A stretch of DNA of 64,000 nt, from assembly GCF_016907015.1 (NCBI RefSeq), contig NZ_JAFBBE010000006.1, positions 1 through 64,000 of the forward strand, given 5' to 3'. Shown here in pieces: positions 30,182-40,428 of this stretch (positions are counted from its first letter, which is position 1; every line of letters starts with the position of its first letter). Position numbers and translations under genes: made by a program. The notes under the pieces are model-generated. The model saw nothing but the letters and a program-made list of their open reading frames with translations. It was not told the origin of the DNA and searched no databases. The DNA is from Oceanisphaera litoralis. GTDB lineage: Bacteria > Pseudomonadota > Gammaproteobacteria > Enterobacterales > Aeromonadaceae.

Positions 30182-31285
30182 CTACAAGAGCACCAGATCG
30201 TCGCGGTGAATGGCCACGTTGCCATAGCCATAGCCCAGCAGTGATTCGATCTGCTCTGAGTGTTGTCCTTTGATTCGATTCAGGTCGAGCGCATCGTAAC
30301 GACAGATGCCCCGCGCCAGCTCCCGCCCTTCGGGATTGACGATACGCACCGCCTCTCCCCGACGAAAGCGGCCTTCTATCTGTACTATGCCCTTGGGCAG
30401 CAGACTGGAGCCTTTTTCCCGCACCGCCTTGACCGCCCCGGCATCGATATGAATTTCGCCATGGGGAGGGGGACCAGCCAGGATCCAGCGCTTGCGACTT
30501 TCGAGCGGGGTGGCCAATGCCGGAAAACGGGTACCGATACGCTCACCTTCGGCCAGGCGGCCGATCACTTCCGGTACCTGACCGGTGGCAATCACCACAT
30601 CGATGCCGGCACGGCGGGCCACATCCGCCGCCTGCAGCTTGGTGGCCATGCCTCCGGTACCCAGACCACCTATGCTGCCCCCGGCCAGCTTTCGCAGGGT
30701 ATCGTCTATGGTCTGTACTTCCTCGATGAGTTGCGCCTTGGGATCGTTACGGGGATCGGCGGTAAAGAGTCCCTTCTGATCGGTCAGCAGGACCAACAGA
30801 TCCGCCTCGGCCAGTATGGCGGCCCGGGCCGATAGATTATCGTTGTCACCGACCTTGATTTCGTTGGTCGCTACCGCATCGTTTTCGTTGATGACCGGAA
30901 TGATACGGTGGGCCAGCAAGGCCCGCAGGGTATCGCGGGCATTAAGATAACGTTCCCTGTCTTCCAGATCGGCCCGGGTGAGCAGGATTTGACCCACATG
31001 CAACCCATAGAGATTGAACAGTGACTGCCAGGTCTGGATCAGCTGGGTCTGGCCCACGGCGGCCAGCATCTGCTTGTTGGCCATGGTGCCGGCCAGCTCG
31101 GGAAAACCCAGGTGTTCACGTCCGGCGGCAATGGCTGCCGAGGTCACCACAATAATCTGATGGCCGGCCCGGTGCAGGCTGGCGCACTGACGCACCAGTT
31201 CGACCATGTGGCCCCGATCCAGATGACGGGAACCGCCGGTGAGCACGCTGGTGCCCAGTTTTACAACAATGGTTTTGCCTTTCAT
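30182..31285 (-). CDS. proB: Glutamate 5-kinase
   Basis: 367 aa enzyme for the first, proline-inhibited step of proline synthesis. The amino-acid kinase domain starts [12 protein letters not shown] and contains [10 protein letters not shown]-type and DNDNLSA motifs; a C-terminal PUA domain begins near residue 275. The order proB-proA is the usual operon. Length equals the E. coli protein. Confidence 0.97.
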   Translation of the reverse strand: MKGKTIVVKLGTSVLTGGSRHLDRGHMVELVRQCASLHRAGHQIIVVTSAAIAAGREHLGFPELAGTMANKQMLAAVGQTQLIQTWQSLFNLYGLHVGQILLTRADLEDRERYLNARDTLRALLAHRIIPVINENDAVATNEIKVGDNDNLSARAAILAEADLLVLLTDQKGLFTADPRNDPKAQLIEEVQTIDDTLRKLAGGSIGGLGTGGMATKLQAADVARRAGIDVVIATGQVPEVIGRLAEGERIGTRFPALATPLESRKRWILAGPPPHGEIHIDAGAVKAVREKGSSLLPKGIVQIEGRFRRGEAVRIVNPEGRELARGICRYDALDLNRIKGQHSEQIESLLGYGYGNVAIHRDDLVLL

Positions 31286-31399
31286 GGAACGCCCTGCGGC
31301 TCCTTACTAACAGCAATGCCGGCAGAGCCGGCAAGATAATAAAACGAGGCGCATCCGGGCCACGGATAATAACGGCTATCGCCGTAAATGATGGTCGGC

Positions 31400-31798
31400 T
31401 CAGGCTACGCTCAACAGATGATTGTTTCCCAACGCGGGAGAAGGACGAACAGTGAGCGACAATTCATCCATGCAATTGCCCAGCTTATCGTAAAAATCAC
31501 GCAGCGTACGCGCGACTTCCGCTTCGTGTTTTTTGGGCAAGGCTCGCAGTTGCCACTCTCCGCTTGCATCGAAAAAACCGAGCTGATAATGAAACTCGAA
31601 AGTCTGGCCGTCCTCGGTGCTCAGTATCAGCCACCAGCCCCAGAACTCACGTGCCTCCGGCTCGGCCTTGGCGCTGACACACACCGACAGGCAGTCGAAA
31701 AAATAGTGTGATTCACTCGACTTCAGTTCCCGCAGATAGGGACCGATGGCGGTGAACTTTCGTACCAGTTTACGATGAGCAACCCTGTCTATGGTCAT
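31400..31798 (-). CDS. crl: Sigma-S assembly factor Crl
   Basis: 132 aa Crl protein, which promotes association of RpoS with core RNA polymerase. The signature segments are LVRKFTAIGPYLRE, YFFDCLSVCV and EFWGWW. The frame is open further upstream, but ATG 31798 is preceded by GGGAGGTG and starts the homologous region, so it was chosen. Presence of Crl implies RpoS-dependent stationary-phase control; crl lies next to the proBA operon, near to gpt as in some relatives. Confidence 0.92.
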   Translation of the reverse strand: MTIDRVAHRKLVRKFTAIGPYLRELKSSESHYFFDCLSVCVSAKAEPEAREFWGWWLILSTEDGQTFEFHYQLGFFDASGEWQLRALPKKHEAEVARTLRDFYDKLGNCMDELSLTVRPSPALGNNHLLSVA

Positions 31799-31930
31799 GA
31801 ACACCTCCCTGTTAACTTGCCTATATGTAACGTTTTTTTGGCCGGGGGTAAAGGCCGCCAGTGGTTCTTGCCGTAAATAACGCCAGATGCAGTCAAAGGT
31901 GGTGACACGCCTCACTTAATAACGAGTAAA

Positions 31931-31956
31931 CAAAAAAGGCTCCCGAGGAGCCTTTT
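31931..31956 (-). terminator. Rho-independent terminator of gpt
   Basis: Read on the minus strand, AAGGCTCC-TCG-GGAGCCTT is followed by a T run. It starts immediately after the gpt stop codon. Confidence 0.85.
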
Positions 31957-31957
31957 G

Positions 31958-32428
31958 TCACGCTTCGTCTTGCTCGCACAGCGGCGGCACAAACACCACC
32001 CCCATGTCCCAGGGCTGCTCTATCCAGGTATCCTGGCCAACGTGCACTTCAAAGTCATCCACCAGTGCCTCGCCCTTTGGCTTGGCGAACACGGTAATGA
32101 ACCGGGCCTTGGGGTACATTTCACGGATCACTCTGGCGGTGTTACCGGTGTCCACCAGATCGTCGATAATCAGAAAGCCTTCTCCGTCTCCTTCGGTCTT
32201 TTTGAGCACCTGGAGATCGGAGCGCTGTTGATTGTGGTCGTAGCTGGAGATGCACAGGGTATCTACATGACGGATCCCCAGTTCCCGCGCCATAATGGCG
32301 GCCGGTACCAGGCCACCACGACTGACGGCGATAATTCCTTTCCACTGACTGGCAGGTAACTGACGTTCGGCCAGCTTGCGCGTTTCGCGCTGAAATGAAT
32401 CCCAGGTGACGACGAATTTGTTGGACAT
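31958..32428 (-). CDS. gpt: Xanthine-guanine phosphoribosyltransferase
   Basis: 156 aa purine-salvage enzyme that converts guanine and xanthine to their nucleotides. The PRPP-binding motif appears as [14 protein letters not shown] (about residues 84-97), with the [11 protein letters not shown] segment at about 32-42 and the C-terminal DMGVVFVPP. It has its own terminator, and upstream lies a 400-base stretch without a convincing gene. Confidence 0.95.
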   Translation of the reverse strand: MSNKFVVTWDSFQRETRKLAERQLPASQWKGIIAVSRGGLVPAAIMARELGIRHVDTLCISSYDHNQQRSDLQVLKKTEGDGEGFLIIDDLVDTGNTARVIREMYPKARFITVFAKPKGEALVDDFEVHVGQDTWIEQPWDMGVVFVPPLCEQDEA

Positions 32429-32828
32429 AAAAAGAACCTTTGGGTGTTAGCTTTCAAGACAAGATGGCCACCGCTGCTCACTGCCCTCTTGCAGACCACA
32501 CCAGGATCCGGGCAGCCTCAGTCAAACAACGAGCAAACAATGGCCGCATTATAGAGATCCCTCCCATTCTTGACCAGAGTTACAGCTTTTTATTGCACGT
32601 CCCTTGCTTTAACAGCAGCGCCCCTGTGGCCTCATGGCCGCCATGCTTCCCTGATGCGGTTACACTCTTCACACCTGGTACTCTTCACGCCTGGTACTCT
32701 TCACACCTCGTACTCTTCACACCTTGCGAGTCAAGGCGTCAGCAAGCGACTGCCGGACGCCGTATTCGGTGTGCAAAGGGCATTATTTGACTTATGCTTT
32801 CGGGCAGAATTCAACGGAGGTAACCACC
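32429..32828. other. 400-base gap between gpt and a small secreted-protein gene
   Basis: No open frame here has a credible ribosome binding site or family resemblance. The stretch presumably contains the divergent promoters of gpt and of the gene at 32829. The only structured content seen is the 16-bp tandem array at 32661-32726. Confidence 0.6.
32661..32726. repeat. 16-bp tandem array, four units
   Basis: Four units close to TACTCTTCACACCTGG follow one another (32661, 32679, 32695 and 32711), the first being two bases longer. The array is non-coding and lies about 100 bases before the gene at 32829. Confidence 0.85.
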
Positions 32829-33170
32829 ATGAAAAGTGCCCCTTTTTACCTGCTGCTGACCCTGCTGGCCGCGCCGGCGATGGCCGACAACCTCTTCAGT
32901 GGCATCATCGACTTTGGTCGCGATCTACTGGACGAAACCCGCAAGCTGGCGCCCGGTATTCAGAACGACAAACGCAATGAAGCACCAAGCCCTGTTGCTG
33001 CAACGGCGCCGGACGACGGCCGGGATCGCCCGGCGCTGGAAAATTCGGCACACAGCCAGAACACAGTGATAGTGGCGCCGTCTTCCACCGGGATGCCGCC
33101 GCCCTCTCCCGCCGAAAATCATGGCTGGCAGTTCGTGGAAGAAGACCACCTAAACGGCAGCAACCAGTAA
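32829..33170 (+). CDS. Small secreted protein of unknown function
   Basis: 113 aa protein not recognised. A clear signal peptide (MKSAPFYLLLTLLAAPAMA, cleavage after residue 19) is followed by a charged amphipathic stretch (FSGIIDFGRDLLDETRKL) and a proline/alanine-rich low-complexity region. The start is decided by GGAGG eight bases upstream; the frame is open further upstream without a binding site. It is followed by another tiny secreted-protein gene, and both may be envelope proteins. Confidence 0.65.
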   Translation: MKSAPFYLLLTLLAAPAMADNLFSGIIDFGRDLLDETRKLAPGIQNDKRNEAPSPVAATAPDDGRDRPALENSAHSQNTVIVAPSSTGMPPPSPAENHGWQFVEEDHLNGSNQ

Positions 33171-33301
33171 TATCAGGTAAAAGGCTCGCCGGTACACGAA
33201 GCTGACGGCGGCTTCTGCCCTGGCGCAGAGCCGTCATATTTTAAATTGGATTTCAATATGTTAAGATAGTTAGACATCTAAGCTTATTATAAGGAGCCAA
33301 T

Positions 33302-33448
33302 ATGAAGAGAACTCACATAGCCCTGTTTCTGGCCTTGAGCGCAGGTTATCTGGGCGCCGCGTCGGCCGAGAACTTGCCGAACAAAGCCCGGCAAACCGAT
33401 AAAGAAGTCATGGAAAGCAGCAGCGACAAAGACAGCCTCGATAAATAA
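33302..33448 (+). CDS. 48-aa exported micro-protein
   Basis: Reading the sequence gives a 48-codon frame starting at ATG 33302 and ending at TAA 33446-33448. AAGGAG stands five bases before the ATG. The first 22 residues (MKRTHIALFLALSAGYLGAASA) form a textbook signal peptide. The mature part is only about 26 charged residues rich in K, D, E and S. It matches no family I recognise. It is too short for routine gene calling, yet the binding site plus signal peptide make it credible. Confidence 0.6.
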   Translation: MKRTHIALFLALSAGYLGAASAENLPNKARQTDKEVMESSSDKDSLDK

Positions 33449-33530
33449 TACCGGCGGAAAAGCCTTGGCTGGCTCACGGAAAAACACGAGCTGAAAGCCT
33501 GCTCTGGCGTCCCTCGGGGTTAACACAAGC

Positions 33531-34586
33531 TTACCATTCAAAACTCAGTTGCTCAGCCCGAGCCACCTGCTCATGCCCTTGGTGGCATAACTCGACACTC
33601 ACCCCCACCAACCGAACCCCTCGCCCCCGGGCTCGCTCCCAGGCTTCGACACACAGCCGTTCGGCCAGGGCAAATTGTGGCCACTCGCAGCGGCGCGACA
33701 GTGTGGTCTGGGTGAAATCATCGAATTTCAGCTTGATACACAGCCCCTTGATGGCGCTGTGGTCCAGTCGCCGTATCAGTTCGGGCCACAAGCGCAACAA
33801 TACCTGTATGCCCTGCTCCGGCTGGTGAATATCGGTGACCAGTGTGGTTTCGACCCCCACCGACTTTCTTACCCGCTCGGTCTGGACTTCCCGCTCGTCG
33901 ATGCCCTGGCCACGCTGCCACAGCAACCGGCCGAACTTGCCGAAGCGACGAACCAGCTCCGCCTCGCCCACCTCAAGCAGCTGTTCGCAATGCTCCAGTC
34001 CCAGCGCGGTAAGCTTTTCCGCCGTCTTGCGGCCCACCCCGGGCAGCTTGGCCAGCGGCAACCGACGCACAAAGTCGGCCACCGCCGCGGGCGGCAGCAC
34101 GAAGAGGCCGTCCGGCTTGTTTTCTTCCGAGGCGATTTTGGCCAGAAACTTGTTCGGCGCCACCCCGGCCGAGGCGGTCAGTTGCAGCTCGTCCCTGATG
34201 GCCCGGCGAATGTCTTCGGCGATCAGGGTGGCACTGCCGCCAAACCAGGGGCTGCCGCTCACGTCCAGATAGGCTTCGTCGAGGGAGAGGGGTTCGACCA
34301 GGCTGGTATAGCGATGGAATATTTCCCGGATCTGCTGTGAGACCGCCTTGTACTCGGCCATGTTGCCGGGGATCAACAGCAGGTGCGGGCAGCGTTGCAG
34401 CGCCTGATGGCTGGCCATGGCCGAGCGAATGCCGTAGGCGCGGGCCGGATAGTTGCACGTGGCGATAACCCCGCGCCGGCTGGCGCTGCCGCCGATGGCC
34501 AGCGGAATGTCACGCCACTCCGGATGCTTGCGCATCTCGACGGCGGCAAAGAAGCAGTCCATGTCCACATGAATGATTTTACGCAT
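33531..34586 (-). CDS. dinB: DNA polymerase IV (DinB)
   Basis: 351 aa Y-family translesion polymerase. The catalytic acidic residues lie in IIHVDMDCFFAAVE (D8) and SLDEAYLDVS (about D103/E104); the helix-hairpin-helix LPGVGRKTAEKL and the little-finger domain follow. The C-terminus ends in SFEW without the usual QLXLF beta-clamp peptide, although LVGVSVELCHQG precedes it, so clamp contact may be altered. No LexA box was seen directly upstream. Confidence 0.93.
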   Translation of the reverse strand: MRKIIHVDMDCFFAAVEMRKHPEWRDIPLAIGGSASRRGVIATCNYPARAYGIRSAMASHQALQRCPHLLLIPGNMAEYKAVSQQIREIFHRYTSLVEPLSLDEAYLDVSGSPWFGGSATLIAEDIRRAIRDELQLTASAGVAPNKFLAKIASEENKPDGLFVLPPAAVADFVRRLPLAKLPGVGRKTAEKLTALGLEHCEQLLEVGEAELVRRFGKFGRLLWQRGQGIDEREVQTERVRKSVGVETTLVTDIHQPEQGIQVLLRLWPELIRRLDHSAIKGLCIKLKFDDFTQTTLSRRCEWPQFALAERLCVEAWERARGRGVRLVGVSVELCHQGHEQVARAEQLSFEW

Positions 34587-34593
34587 AAAAGAC

Positions 34594-34673
34594 GTGAGGG
34601 GTGAGGCGTAAAAGGTAAGGAGGTAAACGCGAGGAGATGTTTTTCCCCTCCCCCCTCACTCCTTTCCCCTCAC
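34594..34673. repeat. Inverted GTGAGGGG/CCCCTCAC repeat between nqrM and dinB
   Basis: GTGAGGGGTGAGG at the left can pair with the C-rich stretch ending CCCCTCAC at the right around a T-rich loop. It belongs to the same low-complexity family as 7074-7108 and 24227-24324 and may act as a weak terminator. Confidence 0.55.
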
Positions 34674-34679
34674 TGTCTG

Positions 34680-34904
34680 TCAGATGATGCGGTTTTCTCC
34701 CAGCATCTGCCGGCGGGCTTCTTCCTTGGCCATTTTTTTCTTGCGGCTGGCGCAAGGATCCGGGCAGTCACAGGCTTTTTCTATGCCTACGCCACCCAGG
34801 CCGCCACAGGAGCCGGCAATGGTCTTGCGCTGCACTATATAGCCGATGGCCATGGCGAAAATCACCAGGGCGAAGACTGCAAAGGTAATCAGAAAATACA
34901 GCAT
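34680..34904 (-). CDS. nqrM: Na+-NQR maturation protein NqrM
   Basis: 74 aa membrane protein of the DUF539 family required to assemble the Na+-translocating NADH:quinone reductase, probably delivering iron for the NqrD/E centre. One N-terminal transmembrane helix is followed by four conserved cysteines, C33, C45, C47 and C51. GAGGT precedes the ATG. It is the last gene of the nqr cluster, one base after apbE. Confidence 0.93.
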   Translation of the reverse strand: MLYFLITFAVFALVIFAMAIGYIVQRKTIAGSCGGLGGVGIEKACDCPDPCASRKKKMAKEEARRQMLGENRII

Positions 34905-34905
34905 A

Positions 34906-35940
34906 TCAACCTCTTGAATACTTCTTGAAGGCGCTGGTCATGTCCACTCTGAAGCCATCGTCCGTCTTGGTCAGCAGATACACCGCCAGCCGGTGTTGCT
35001 CGGCAAACGCCAGTGCCTGCTCGGGACCCATGACCGTCAGCGCAGTCGCCAATCCGTCGGCGATCATACAGGATGGATGGATCACTGTCACCGATGCCAG
35101 CTGATGAGTAATGGGCTGGCCGGTCTTGGGATTGATGGTGTGAGACAGCCGTTGCCCGTCCAGTTCATAGTAGTTGCGGTAGTCACCGGAAGTGGCCACG
35201 CTGTTGTTGCCCACCGCTATCACCTGCTGCACCGAGCCGGTTCCCGGGCCCGGTTTTTCTACCGCTATGGTCCAGGGCTTTCCATGACGATTGAGGCCAC
35301 TGAGCCGTACCTCACCACCGATTTCCACCAGGTGATCGGTCACTCCCTCTTCACTCAGATATTCGGACACCATGTCCACCCCGAAGCCCTTGGCGATGGC
35401 GGACAGGTCCACGTAGAGCTCCGGCAGCTGCTTGTACAGATACTCGGCCTCGCTGTCGATAGCCACCCGCAGGTGTTGCAGGCCGGTTCGTGCTCGGGTC
35501 TCTGCCAGCAGTGACGCATTGGGTATCCGGCTCGGCCTGGCATCGGGACCGAAGCCCCACAGGTTGACCAATGGGCCGACGGTGACGTCCAGCGCCCCCT
35601 CGGTCAGTCGCCCCAGTTGCAGCGCCGCCGTCACCACCCGGGCTGTGTCGGCAGACACGGGAAAAGGATCCTGCCCCCGATACCGGTTGAGGCGGCTCAG
35701 CTCCGAGTCCTCCCGATAGGTGGACATCTGATCGTTAAGCCGTTCCAGACGGTTGTCTATCTCCGCCTGCAGCGCCCGGGCCCGGGACTCATCGACATCC
35801 ACTACCTTGACCGAGTAGTAGGTGCCCATGGTGTTGCCGGTCAGATGCTGCTGCTGACGCTCGACCACCGCCGGTTTACAGGCGACCAATAAAAAGGCCA
35901 GCCCCAGGGGGGCCAGCCATTTGATTACACAAGAGCTCAT
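34906..35940 (-). CDS. apbE: FAD:protein FMN transferase ApbE
   Basis: 344 aa lipoprotein flavin transferase, which attaches FMN through a phosphoester bond to threonines of NqrB and NqrC. The lipobox LVAC puts the lipidated cysteine at residue 21; GNTMGTYYSVKV begins the catalytic domain and HTINPKTGQPI is the conserved substrate segment. Its place between nqrF and nqrM fits that job exactly. Confidence 0.95.
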   Translation of the reverse strand: MSSCVIKWLAPLGLAFLLVACKPAVVERQQQHLTGNTMGTYYSVKVVDVDESRARALQAEIDNRLERLNDQMSTYREDSELSRLNRYRGQDPFPVSADTARVVTAALQLGRLTEGALDVTVGPLVNLWGFGPDARPSRIPNASLLAETRARTGLQHLRVAIDSEAEYLYKQLPELYVDLSAIAKGFGVDMVSEYLSEEGVTDHLVEIGGEVRLSGLNRHGKPWTIAVEKPGPGTGSVQQVIAVGNNSVATSGDYRNYYELDGQRLSHTINPKTGQPITHQLASVTVIHPSCMIADGLATALTVMGPEQALAFAEQHRLAVYLLTKTDDGFRVDMTSAFKKYSRG

Positions 35941-35946
35941 CAGTGT

Positions 35947-37170
35947 TTAACCACCAAAGTCATCCAGCAGAATGTTGTCTTCTTCCACACCCAAATCCTT
36001 GAGCATGTTGATGACGGCGGCGTTCATCACGGGCGGACCACACATGTAGTATTCACAGTCTTCGGGCGCGTCGTGATCCCGCAGATAGTTTTCATACAGC
36101 ACGTTATGGATAAAGCCGGTGTGGCCGGTCCAGTTGTCTTCCGGCAGCGCGTCACTCAGAGCCACATGCCACTGGAAGTTCTCGCACTGTTCCTGCAGAC
36201 CATCGAAGTCTTCCACATAGAACATCTCGCGCTTGGAACGGGCACCGTACCAGAAGCTGATCTTGCGCTTGGAGTTCAGGCGCTTGAGCTGGTCGAAGAT
36301 GTGCGAACGCATCGGCGCCATGCCGGCACCACCGCCGATAAACACCATTTCGGCATCGGTGTCCTTGGCGAAGAACTCGCCGAAGGGACCGGAGATGGTG
36401 GCCTTGTCACCCGGCTTCAACGACCAGATGTAGGAAGACATCTTGCCCGGAGGCGCGCTCCAGTTACGTGGCGGCGGGGTCGCGATCCGCACGTTGAGCA
36501 TGATGATACCTTCTTCTTCCGGATAGTTGGCCATGGAGTAGGCGCGGATGGTTTCCTCGTCTACCTTGGACTCCAGCTCGAAGATCTTGAACTTGTCCCA
36601 GTCTTCTCGGTATTCCTCGGGCACATCGAAGTCTTTGTACTTGACGTGGTGAGGCGGCGCTTCAATCTGAATATAACCACCGGCACGGAAAGGCACGCTT
36701 TCGCCATTGGGGATCTTCAGCTTCAGTTCCTTGATGAAGGTGGCCTTGTTATCGTTGGAGATAACCTCACAGTCCCACTTCTTGATGCCGAACACTTCTT
36801 CCGGCAGCTCGATCTTCATGTCCTGCTTGACGTTGACCTGACAGGACAGACGCTCGCCCTCACGGGCCTCGCGCTTGGAGATGTGATCCTGTTCGGTCGG
36901 CAGTATTTCACCGCCCCCTTCCAGAATGCGCACCCGACACTGTCCGCAGGTACCACCGCCACCGCAGGCGGATGAAACGAAGATGCCATTGGCCGCCAGG
37001 GCGCCGAGCAGCTTGCCGCTGGCACCTGTGGTGATCGCCTTGTCGGGATCGTCGTTGATGCTGATAGTCACATCCCCTTCCGCGACCAGCTTGGACTTGG
37101 CAAACAGGATAATGCTTACCAGGACCAGCACGATCACGGTGAACATGACCACGCCTAGAATGATTTCCAT
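35947..37170 (-). CDS. nqrF: Na+-translocating NADH:quinone reductase subunit F
   Basis: 407 aa NADH-oxidising subunit. One N-terminal membrane helix (about 1-25) leads to a 2Fe-2S ferredoxin domain with ligands C69, C75, C78 and C110, then a ferredoxin-reductase domain with the FAD motif RAYSMANYP and the NADH motif [11 protein letters not shown]. It is the electron entry point of the pump. Confidence 0.98.
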   Translation of the reverse strand: MEIILGVVMFTVIVLVLVSIILFAKSKLVAEGDVTISINDDPDKAITTGASGKLLGALAANGIFVSSACGGGGTCGQCRVRILEGGGEILPTEQDHISKREAREGERLSCQVNVKQDMKIELPEEVFGIKKWDCEVISNDNKATFIKELKLKIPNGESVPFRAGGYIQIEAPPHHVKYKDFDVPEEYREDWDKFKIFELESKVDEETIRAYSMANYPEEEGIIMLNVRIATPPPRNWSAPPGKMSSYIWSLKPGDKATISGPFGEFFAKDTDAEMVFIGGGAGMAPMRSHIFDQLKRLNSKRKISFWYGARSKREMFYVEDFDGLQEQCENFQWHVALSDALPEDNWTGHTGFIHNVLYENYLRDHDAPEDCEYYMCGPPVMNAAVINMLKDLGVEEDNILLDDFGG

Positions 37171-37195
37171 CTATTGTTCCTTTTCTATCACCGGG

Positions 37196-37792
37196 TTACA
37201 GGGATATGCCAGAGAAAGACATGAAGCCAAGCGCCATCAGGCCGGCGGAGACGAAGGTGATCCCCAAGCCGCGCAAACCATCGGGCACATCCGAATACTT
37301 CATCTTCTCACGCAGACCGGCCAGCAAGACAATTGCCAGCATCCAGCCAATGCCGGAGCCAAAGCCGTAGACGATGGATTCGGAAAAGTTGTAGTCCCGC
37401 TGTACCATGAAGGACACACCACCGAAGATGGCGCAGTTAACGGTGATCAGCGGCAAGAAGATACCCAGCGCGTTGTAAAGTGCCGGGAAAAACTTGTCCA
37501 GCGTCATCTCCAGGATCTGAACCAGAGCCGCAATTACCCCGATAAAGGTAATGAAGTTCAAAAAGCTCAGGTCCACCCCTTCGGCCAGCGCGCCGTCTTT
37601 CAGGATAAAGTTGTAGATCAGGTTGTTAACCGGTACCGAAATGGTCAGTACCACTACGACCGCCACACCCAGACCAAACGAGGTCTTGACCTTCTTGGAC
37701 ACCGCCAGGAAGGTACACATACCCAGAAAGAAGGCCAGGGCCAGGTTCTCGATGAAGACGGCACGAACAAACAGACTCAGATAATGTTCCAT
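37196..37792 (-). CDS. nqrE: Na+-translocating NADH:quinone reductase subunit E
   Basis: 198 aa membrane subunit with six predicted helices, homologous to NqrD in inverted topology. With NqrD it holds a membrane-embedded iron centre; candidate ligand cysteines are present in GMCTFLA and TVNCAIFGG. It lies four bases downstream of nqrD. Confidence 0.97.
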   Translation of the reverse strand: MEHYLSLFVRAVFIENLALAFFLGMCTFLAVSKKVKTSFGLGVAVVVVLTISVPVNNLIYNFILKDGALAEGVDLSFLNFITFIGVIAALVQILEMTLDKFFPALYNALGIFLPLITVNCAIFGGVSFMVQRDYNFSESIVYGFGSGIGWMLAIVLLAGLREKMKYSDVPDGLRGLGITFVSAGLMALGFMSFSGISL

Positions 37793-37795
37793 CTT

Positions 37796-38428
37796 TTACT
37801 CCTTGGCCTCTACCTGTTCGGGGCGGAAGGTACGCAGTACCCAGATAATGCCACCGATGATGAAGAAGGCGCTCGGCGGCAGCAACAGCATACCGTTGGC
37901 CTGATACCAGCCACCGTTCTTGATCAGCGGCAGAATTTCGATGCCGAACCAGGTGCCGGAGCCGAACAGCTCACGAATGGTCGCCACCACCAGCAGGATC
38001 AGGCCGTAGCCCAGACCGTTACCGATGCCGTCCAGGAAGGACATCATGGGCGGGCTCTTCATGGCGTAGGCTTCGGCACGCCCCATCACGATACAGTTGG
38101 TGATGATCAACCCAACGAATACCGACAACTGCTTGGAGATGTCATAGGCATAGGCCTTGAGGATCTGGTCCACCACGATGACCAGAGAGGCGATAACCGC
38201 CATCTGGGCAATAATCCGCACCGAGTTGGGGATCTGGTTGCGGATCAGCGAGATAAACAGGTTCGAAAACGCCGTTACCGCGATCACCGCCAGCGACATC
38301 ACGAATGCCGTCTGCATCTGCGAGGTCACCGCCAGGGCCGAACAAATACCCAGCACCTGCAGTGCGATGGGGTTGTTGCCGACGATGGGACCGAACAGAA
38401 CCTTTTTCATTTCAGCTTTATCAGCCAT
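37796..38428 (-). CDS. nqrD: Na+-translocating NADH:quinone reductase subunit D
   Basis: 210 aa membrane subunit with six predicted helices. [10 protein letters not shown] and [12 protein letters not shown] carry the cysteines expected to bind the intramembrane iron with NqrE. Its start overlaps the end of nqrC by eight bases. Confidence 0.97.
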   Translation of the reverse strand: MADKAEMKKVLFGPIVGNNPIALQVLGICSALAVTSQMQTAFVMSLAVIAVTAFSNLFISLIRNQIPNSVRIIAQMAVIASLVIVVDQILKAYAYDISKQLSVFVGLIITNCIVMGRAEAYAMKSPPMMSFLDGIGNGLGYGLILLVVATIRELFGSGTWFGIEILPLIKNGGWYQANGMLLLPPSAFFIIGGIIWVLRTFRPEQVEAKE

Positions 38429-39191
38429 TGTTCAGCTCTCCTTCACGAACCTTGGCCAGGAAAGGACCGAAACCCTGTTCACCCAACCAGAATTCAAAGG
38501 TTTTTTGCACGCCATCGGAGGTCAGGGTAGCACCGGACAGGCCGTCTACGCTGGAGGGAGCTCCTTCGGGGGCACCACCTTTCACCACCTTCAGTGCCGG
38601 CTTGCCGTTTTCATCGAACAGTTTCTTGCCGACGAACTGGGCACGCCAGGACGGGTTTTCCACCTCACCGCCGAGCCCGGGCGTTTCACCCTGCTCGTAG
38701 TAGGTAATCCCCTTGATGGTGTTGCCATCGGGGGCCACGGCCACGAAGGCATACATGGTAGACCAGAGGCCCTGACCATGAATGGGCAGTATTATGCTGT
38801 CCAGATCACCGTTTTCATCCTTGGCCATGTATACCGGCACCAGATTGGCGCGGCGGCGAATACCCGCCGGATCTTCACTCGGGCTCAGCTTGACGCTGAC
38901 GGCGGGATCCTTGGCGGCATTGCGCTGGTTGTAGCCCTGCACCGATTTGTCCGAAAATGCACCGGTCGCCAGATCCAACAGGCGGGCATCGATGAAGCGT
39001 TCGTAGTTTTCGGCCACATTGGCACGACCCAGTCCCGCCACATCGACGATATTGGTCTGTACGTCCAGGGCCTGGTTACGCTGCTGGGTCGGTTTCAGCA
39101 ACACGGCTGCACCGGATACCACGACAGAGCACACCAGACACAAGACGCCGATGACGGCAAAAGTTCTGCCGGTAGATTCTTTCTTAGCCAC
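38421..39191 (-). CDS. nqrC: Na+-translocating NADH:quinone reductase subunit C
   Basis: 256 aa subunit with one N-terminal membrane helix and a periplasmic flavin domain. FMN is expected to be bound covalently to T222 in LSGATLTS. The start is the GTG at 39191, chosen over an upstream frame extension because GGAGG stands seven bases before it and the protein then matches known NqrC N-termini. It overlaps nqrB by eight bases. Confidence 0.95.
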   Translation of the reverse strand: MAKKESTGRTFAVIGVLCLVCSVVVSGAAVLLKPTQQRNQALDVQTNIVDVAGLGRANVAENYERFIDARLLDLATGAFSDKSVQGYNQRNAAKDPAVSVKLSPSEDPAGIRRRANLVPVYMAKDENGDLDSIILPIHGQGLWSTMYAFVAVAPDGNTIKGITYYEQGETPGLGGEVENPSWRAQFVGKKLFDENGKPALKVVKGGAPEGAPSSVDGLSGATLTSDGVQKTFEFWLGEQGFGPFLAKVREGELNNG

Positions 39192-40425
39192 GAGCCAGCC
39201 TCCGTTTGATGTTAGCCTGCACCACAAAGTGGTCAAACAAGGGAGCGAACAGGTTGGCGAACAGGATGGCCAGCATCATGCCTTCGGGGAAGGCCGGATT
39301 GACCACACGGATCAGCACCACCATGACGCCGATCAGGGCGCCGTACCACCATTTACCCTTGTTGGTAAAGGACGCGGACACCGGGTCGGTTGCCATGAAC
39401 ATCATGCCGAAGGCAAAGCCGCCCAACACCAGGTGCCAGTACCAGGGCATGCTGAACATGGCATTGGTATCGGAGCCGAGGAAGTTGAACAGGGTTGCGG
39501 TGGCAATCATGCCGATCATCACGCCCGCCACGATACGCCAGGAGGCAATACCCATGTAGATGATGAAGAGACCGCCCAGCAGAATCGCCAGGGTAGACAC
39601 CTCGCCAATCGAGCCCTGAATGTTACCGATAAAGGCATCCATCCAGCTGATCATGGAACCGGTGTTGGCATCCATCAACGCCGCCTGACCACCTGCGGCC
39701 CACTGGCCCAGGGCGGTGGCACCGGAGAAGCCGTCAACCGCGGTCCATACGGTGTCACCTGAAATCTCGGCCGGATAGGCGAAGAACAGGAAGGCACGAC
39801 CGGCCAGGGCCGGGTTGAGAAAGTTCTTGCCGGTGCCGCCGAAAATTTCCTTGGCCATCACCACGCCGAAGGTGATACCCAGCGCCGCCTGCCACAGCGG
39901 CAGGGTCGAGGGCACTATCAGCGCAAACAGCACAGAGGTCACGAAGAAGCCTTCGTTTACTTCATGCTTGCGTACGGTGGCAAACAGCACTTCCCAGAAA
40001 CCACCGACGATGAACACCGTCAGGTAGATAGGCAGGAAGTAAGTCGCGCCCAGCAACATCTTGCTGCCCCAGCCGGCACCGTCACCCAGGGTGGCCCCCA
40101 GGCTCTGTGCCAGACCATAACGCCAGTTAGCGTCAATGACCGAGGCCAGCTCGGCCGGGCTGCTGTACATGCTCATCAGGGCATTGATGGTCTGCCCGCC
40201 GGAGTTGTACATACCGAAGAACATGGCCGGAAAGGTCGCCATCCACACCATGATCATGATGCGCTTCAGATCGATACTGTCGCGCACATGAGAGGCGTTG
40301 CGGGTCACCATGCCCGGGGTATAAAGCACGGTGGCAACCGCTTCATACAGGGCGTAAAACTTTTCGTATTTACCACCCGGCTCGAAATGGTGTTCGAGCT
40401 TTTCCAGAGTGTGTTTCAAGCTCAT
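39184..40425 (-). CDS. nqrB: Na+-translocating NADH:quinone reductase subunit B
   Basis: 413 aa membrane subunit with about ten helices, the main sodium-translocating channel, which also carries riboflavin and a covalent FMN. The flavinylation site is T237 in GFSGATALG, one position from the known site in Vibrio. It follows nqrA by three bases. Confidence 0.98.
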   Translation of the reverse strand: MSLKHTLEKLEHHFEPGGKYEKFYALYEAVATVLYTPGMVTRNASHVRDSIDLKRIMIMVWMATFPAMFFGMYNSGGQTINALMSMYSSPAELASVIDANWRYGLAQSLGATLGDGAGWGSKMLLGATYFLPIYLTVFIVGGFWEVLFATVRKHEVNEGFFVTSVLFALIVPSTLPLWQAALGITFGVVMAKEIFGGTGKNFLNPALAGRAFLFFAYPAEISGDTVWTAVDGFSGATALGQWAAGGQAALMDANTGSMISWMDAFIGNIQGSIGEVSTLAILLGGLFIIYMGIASWRIVAGVMIGMIATATLFNFLGSDTNAMFSMPWYWHLVLGGFAFGMMFMATDPVSASFTNKGKWWYGALIGVMVVLIRVVNPAFPEGMMLAILFANLFAPLFDHFVVQANIKRRLARG

Positions 40426-40428
40426 TAC

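Noticed and set aside
32440-32790. 116-codon open frame in the gap before the small secreted genes
   Set aside because: It has no ribosome binding site and runs through the 16-bp tandem array, giving a repetitive product.
36926-38530. 534-codon plus-strand frame opposite nqrF, nqrE and nqrD
   Set aside because: Three real, overlapping nqr genes occupy the other strand; the plus frame is a low-complexity Q/H/R-rich shadow.
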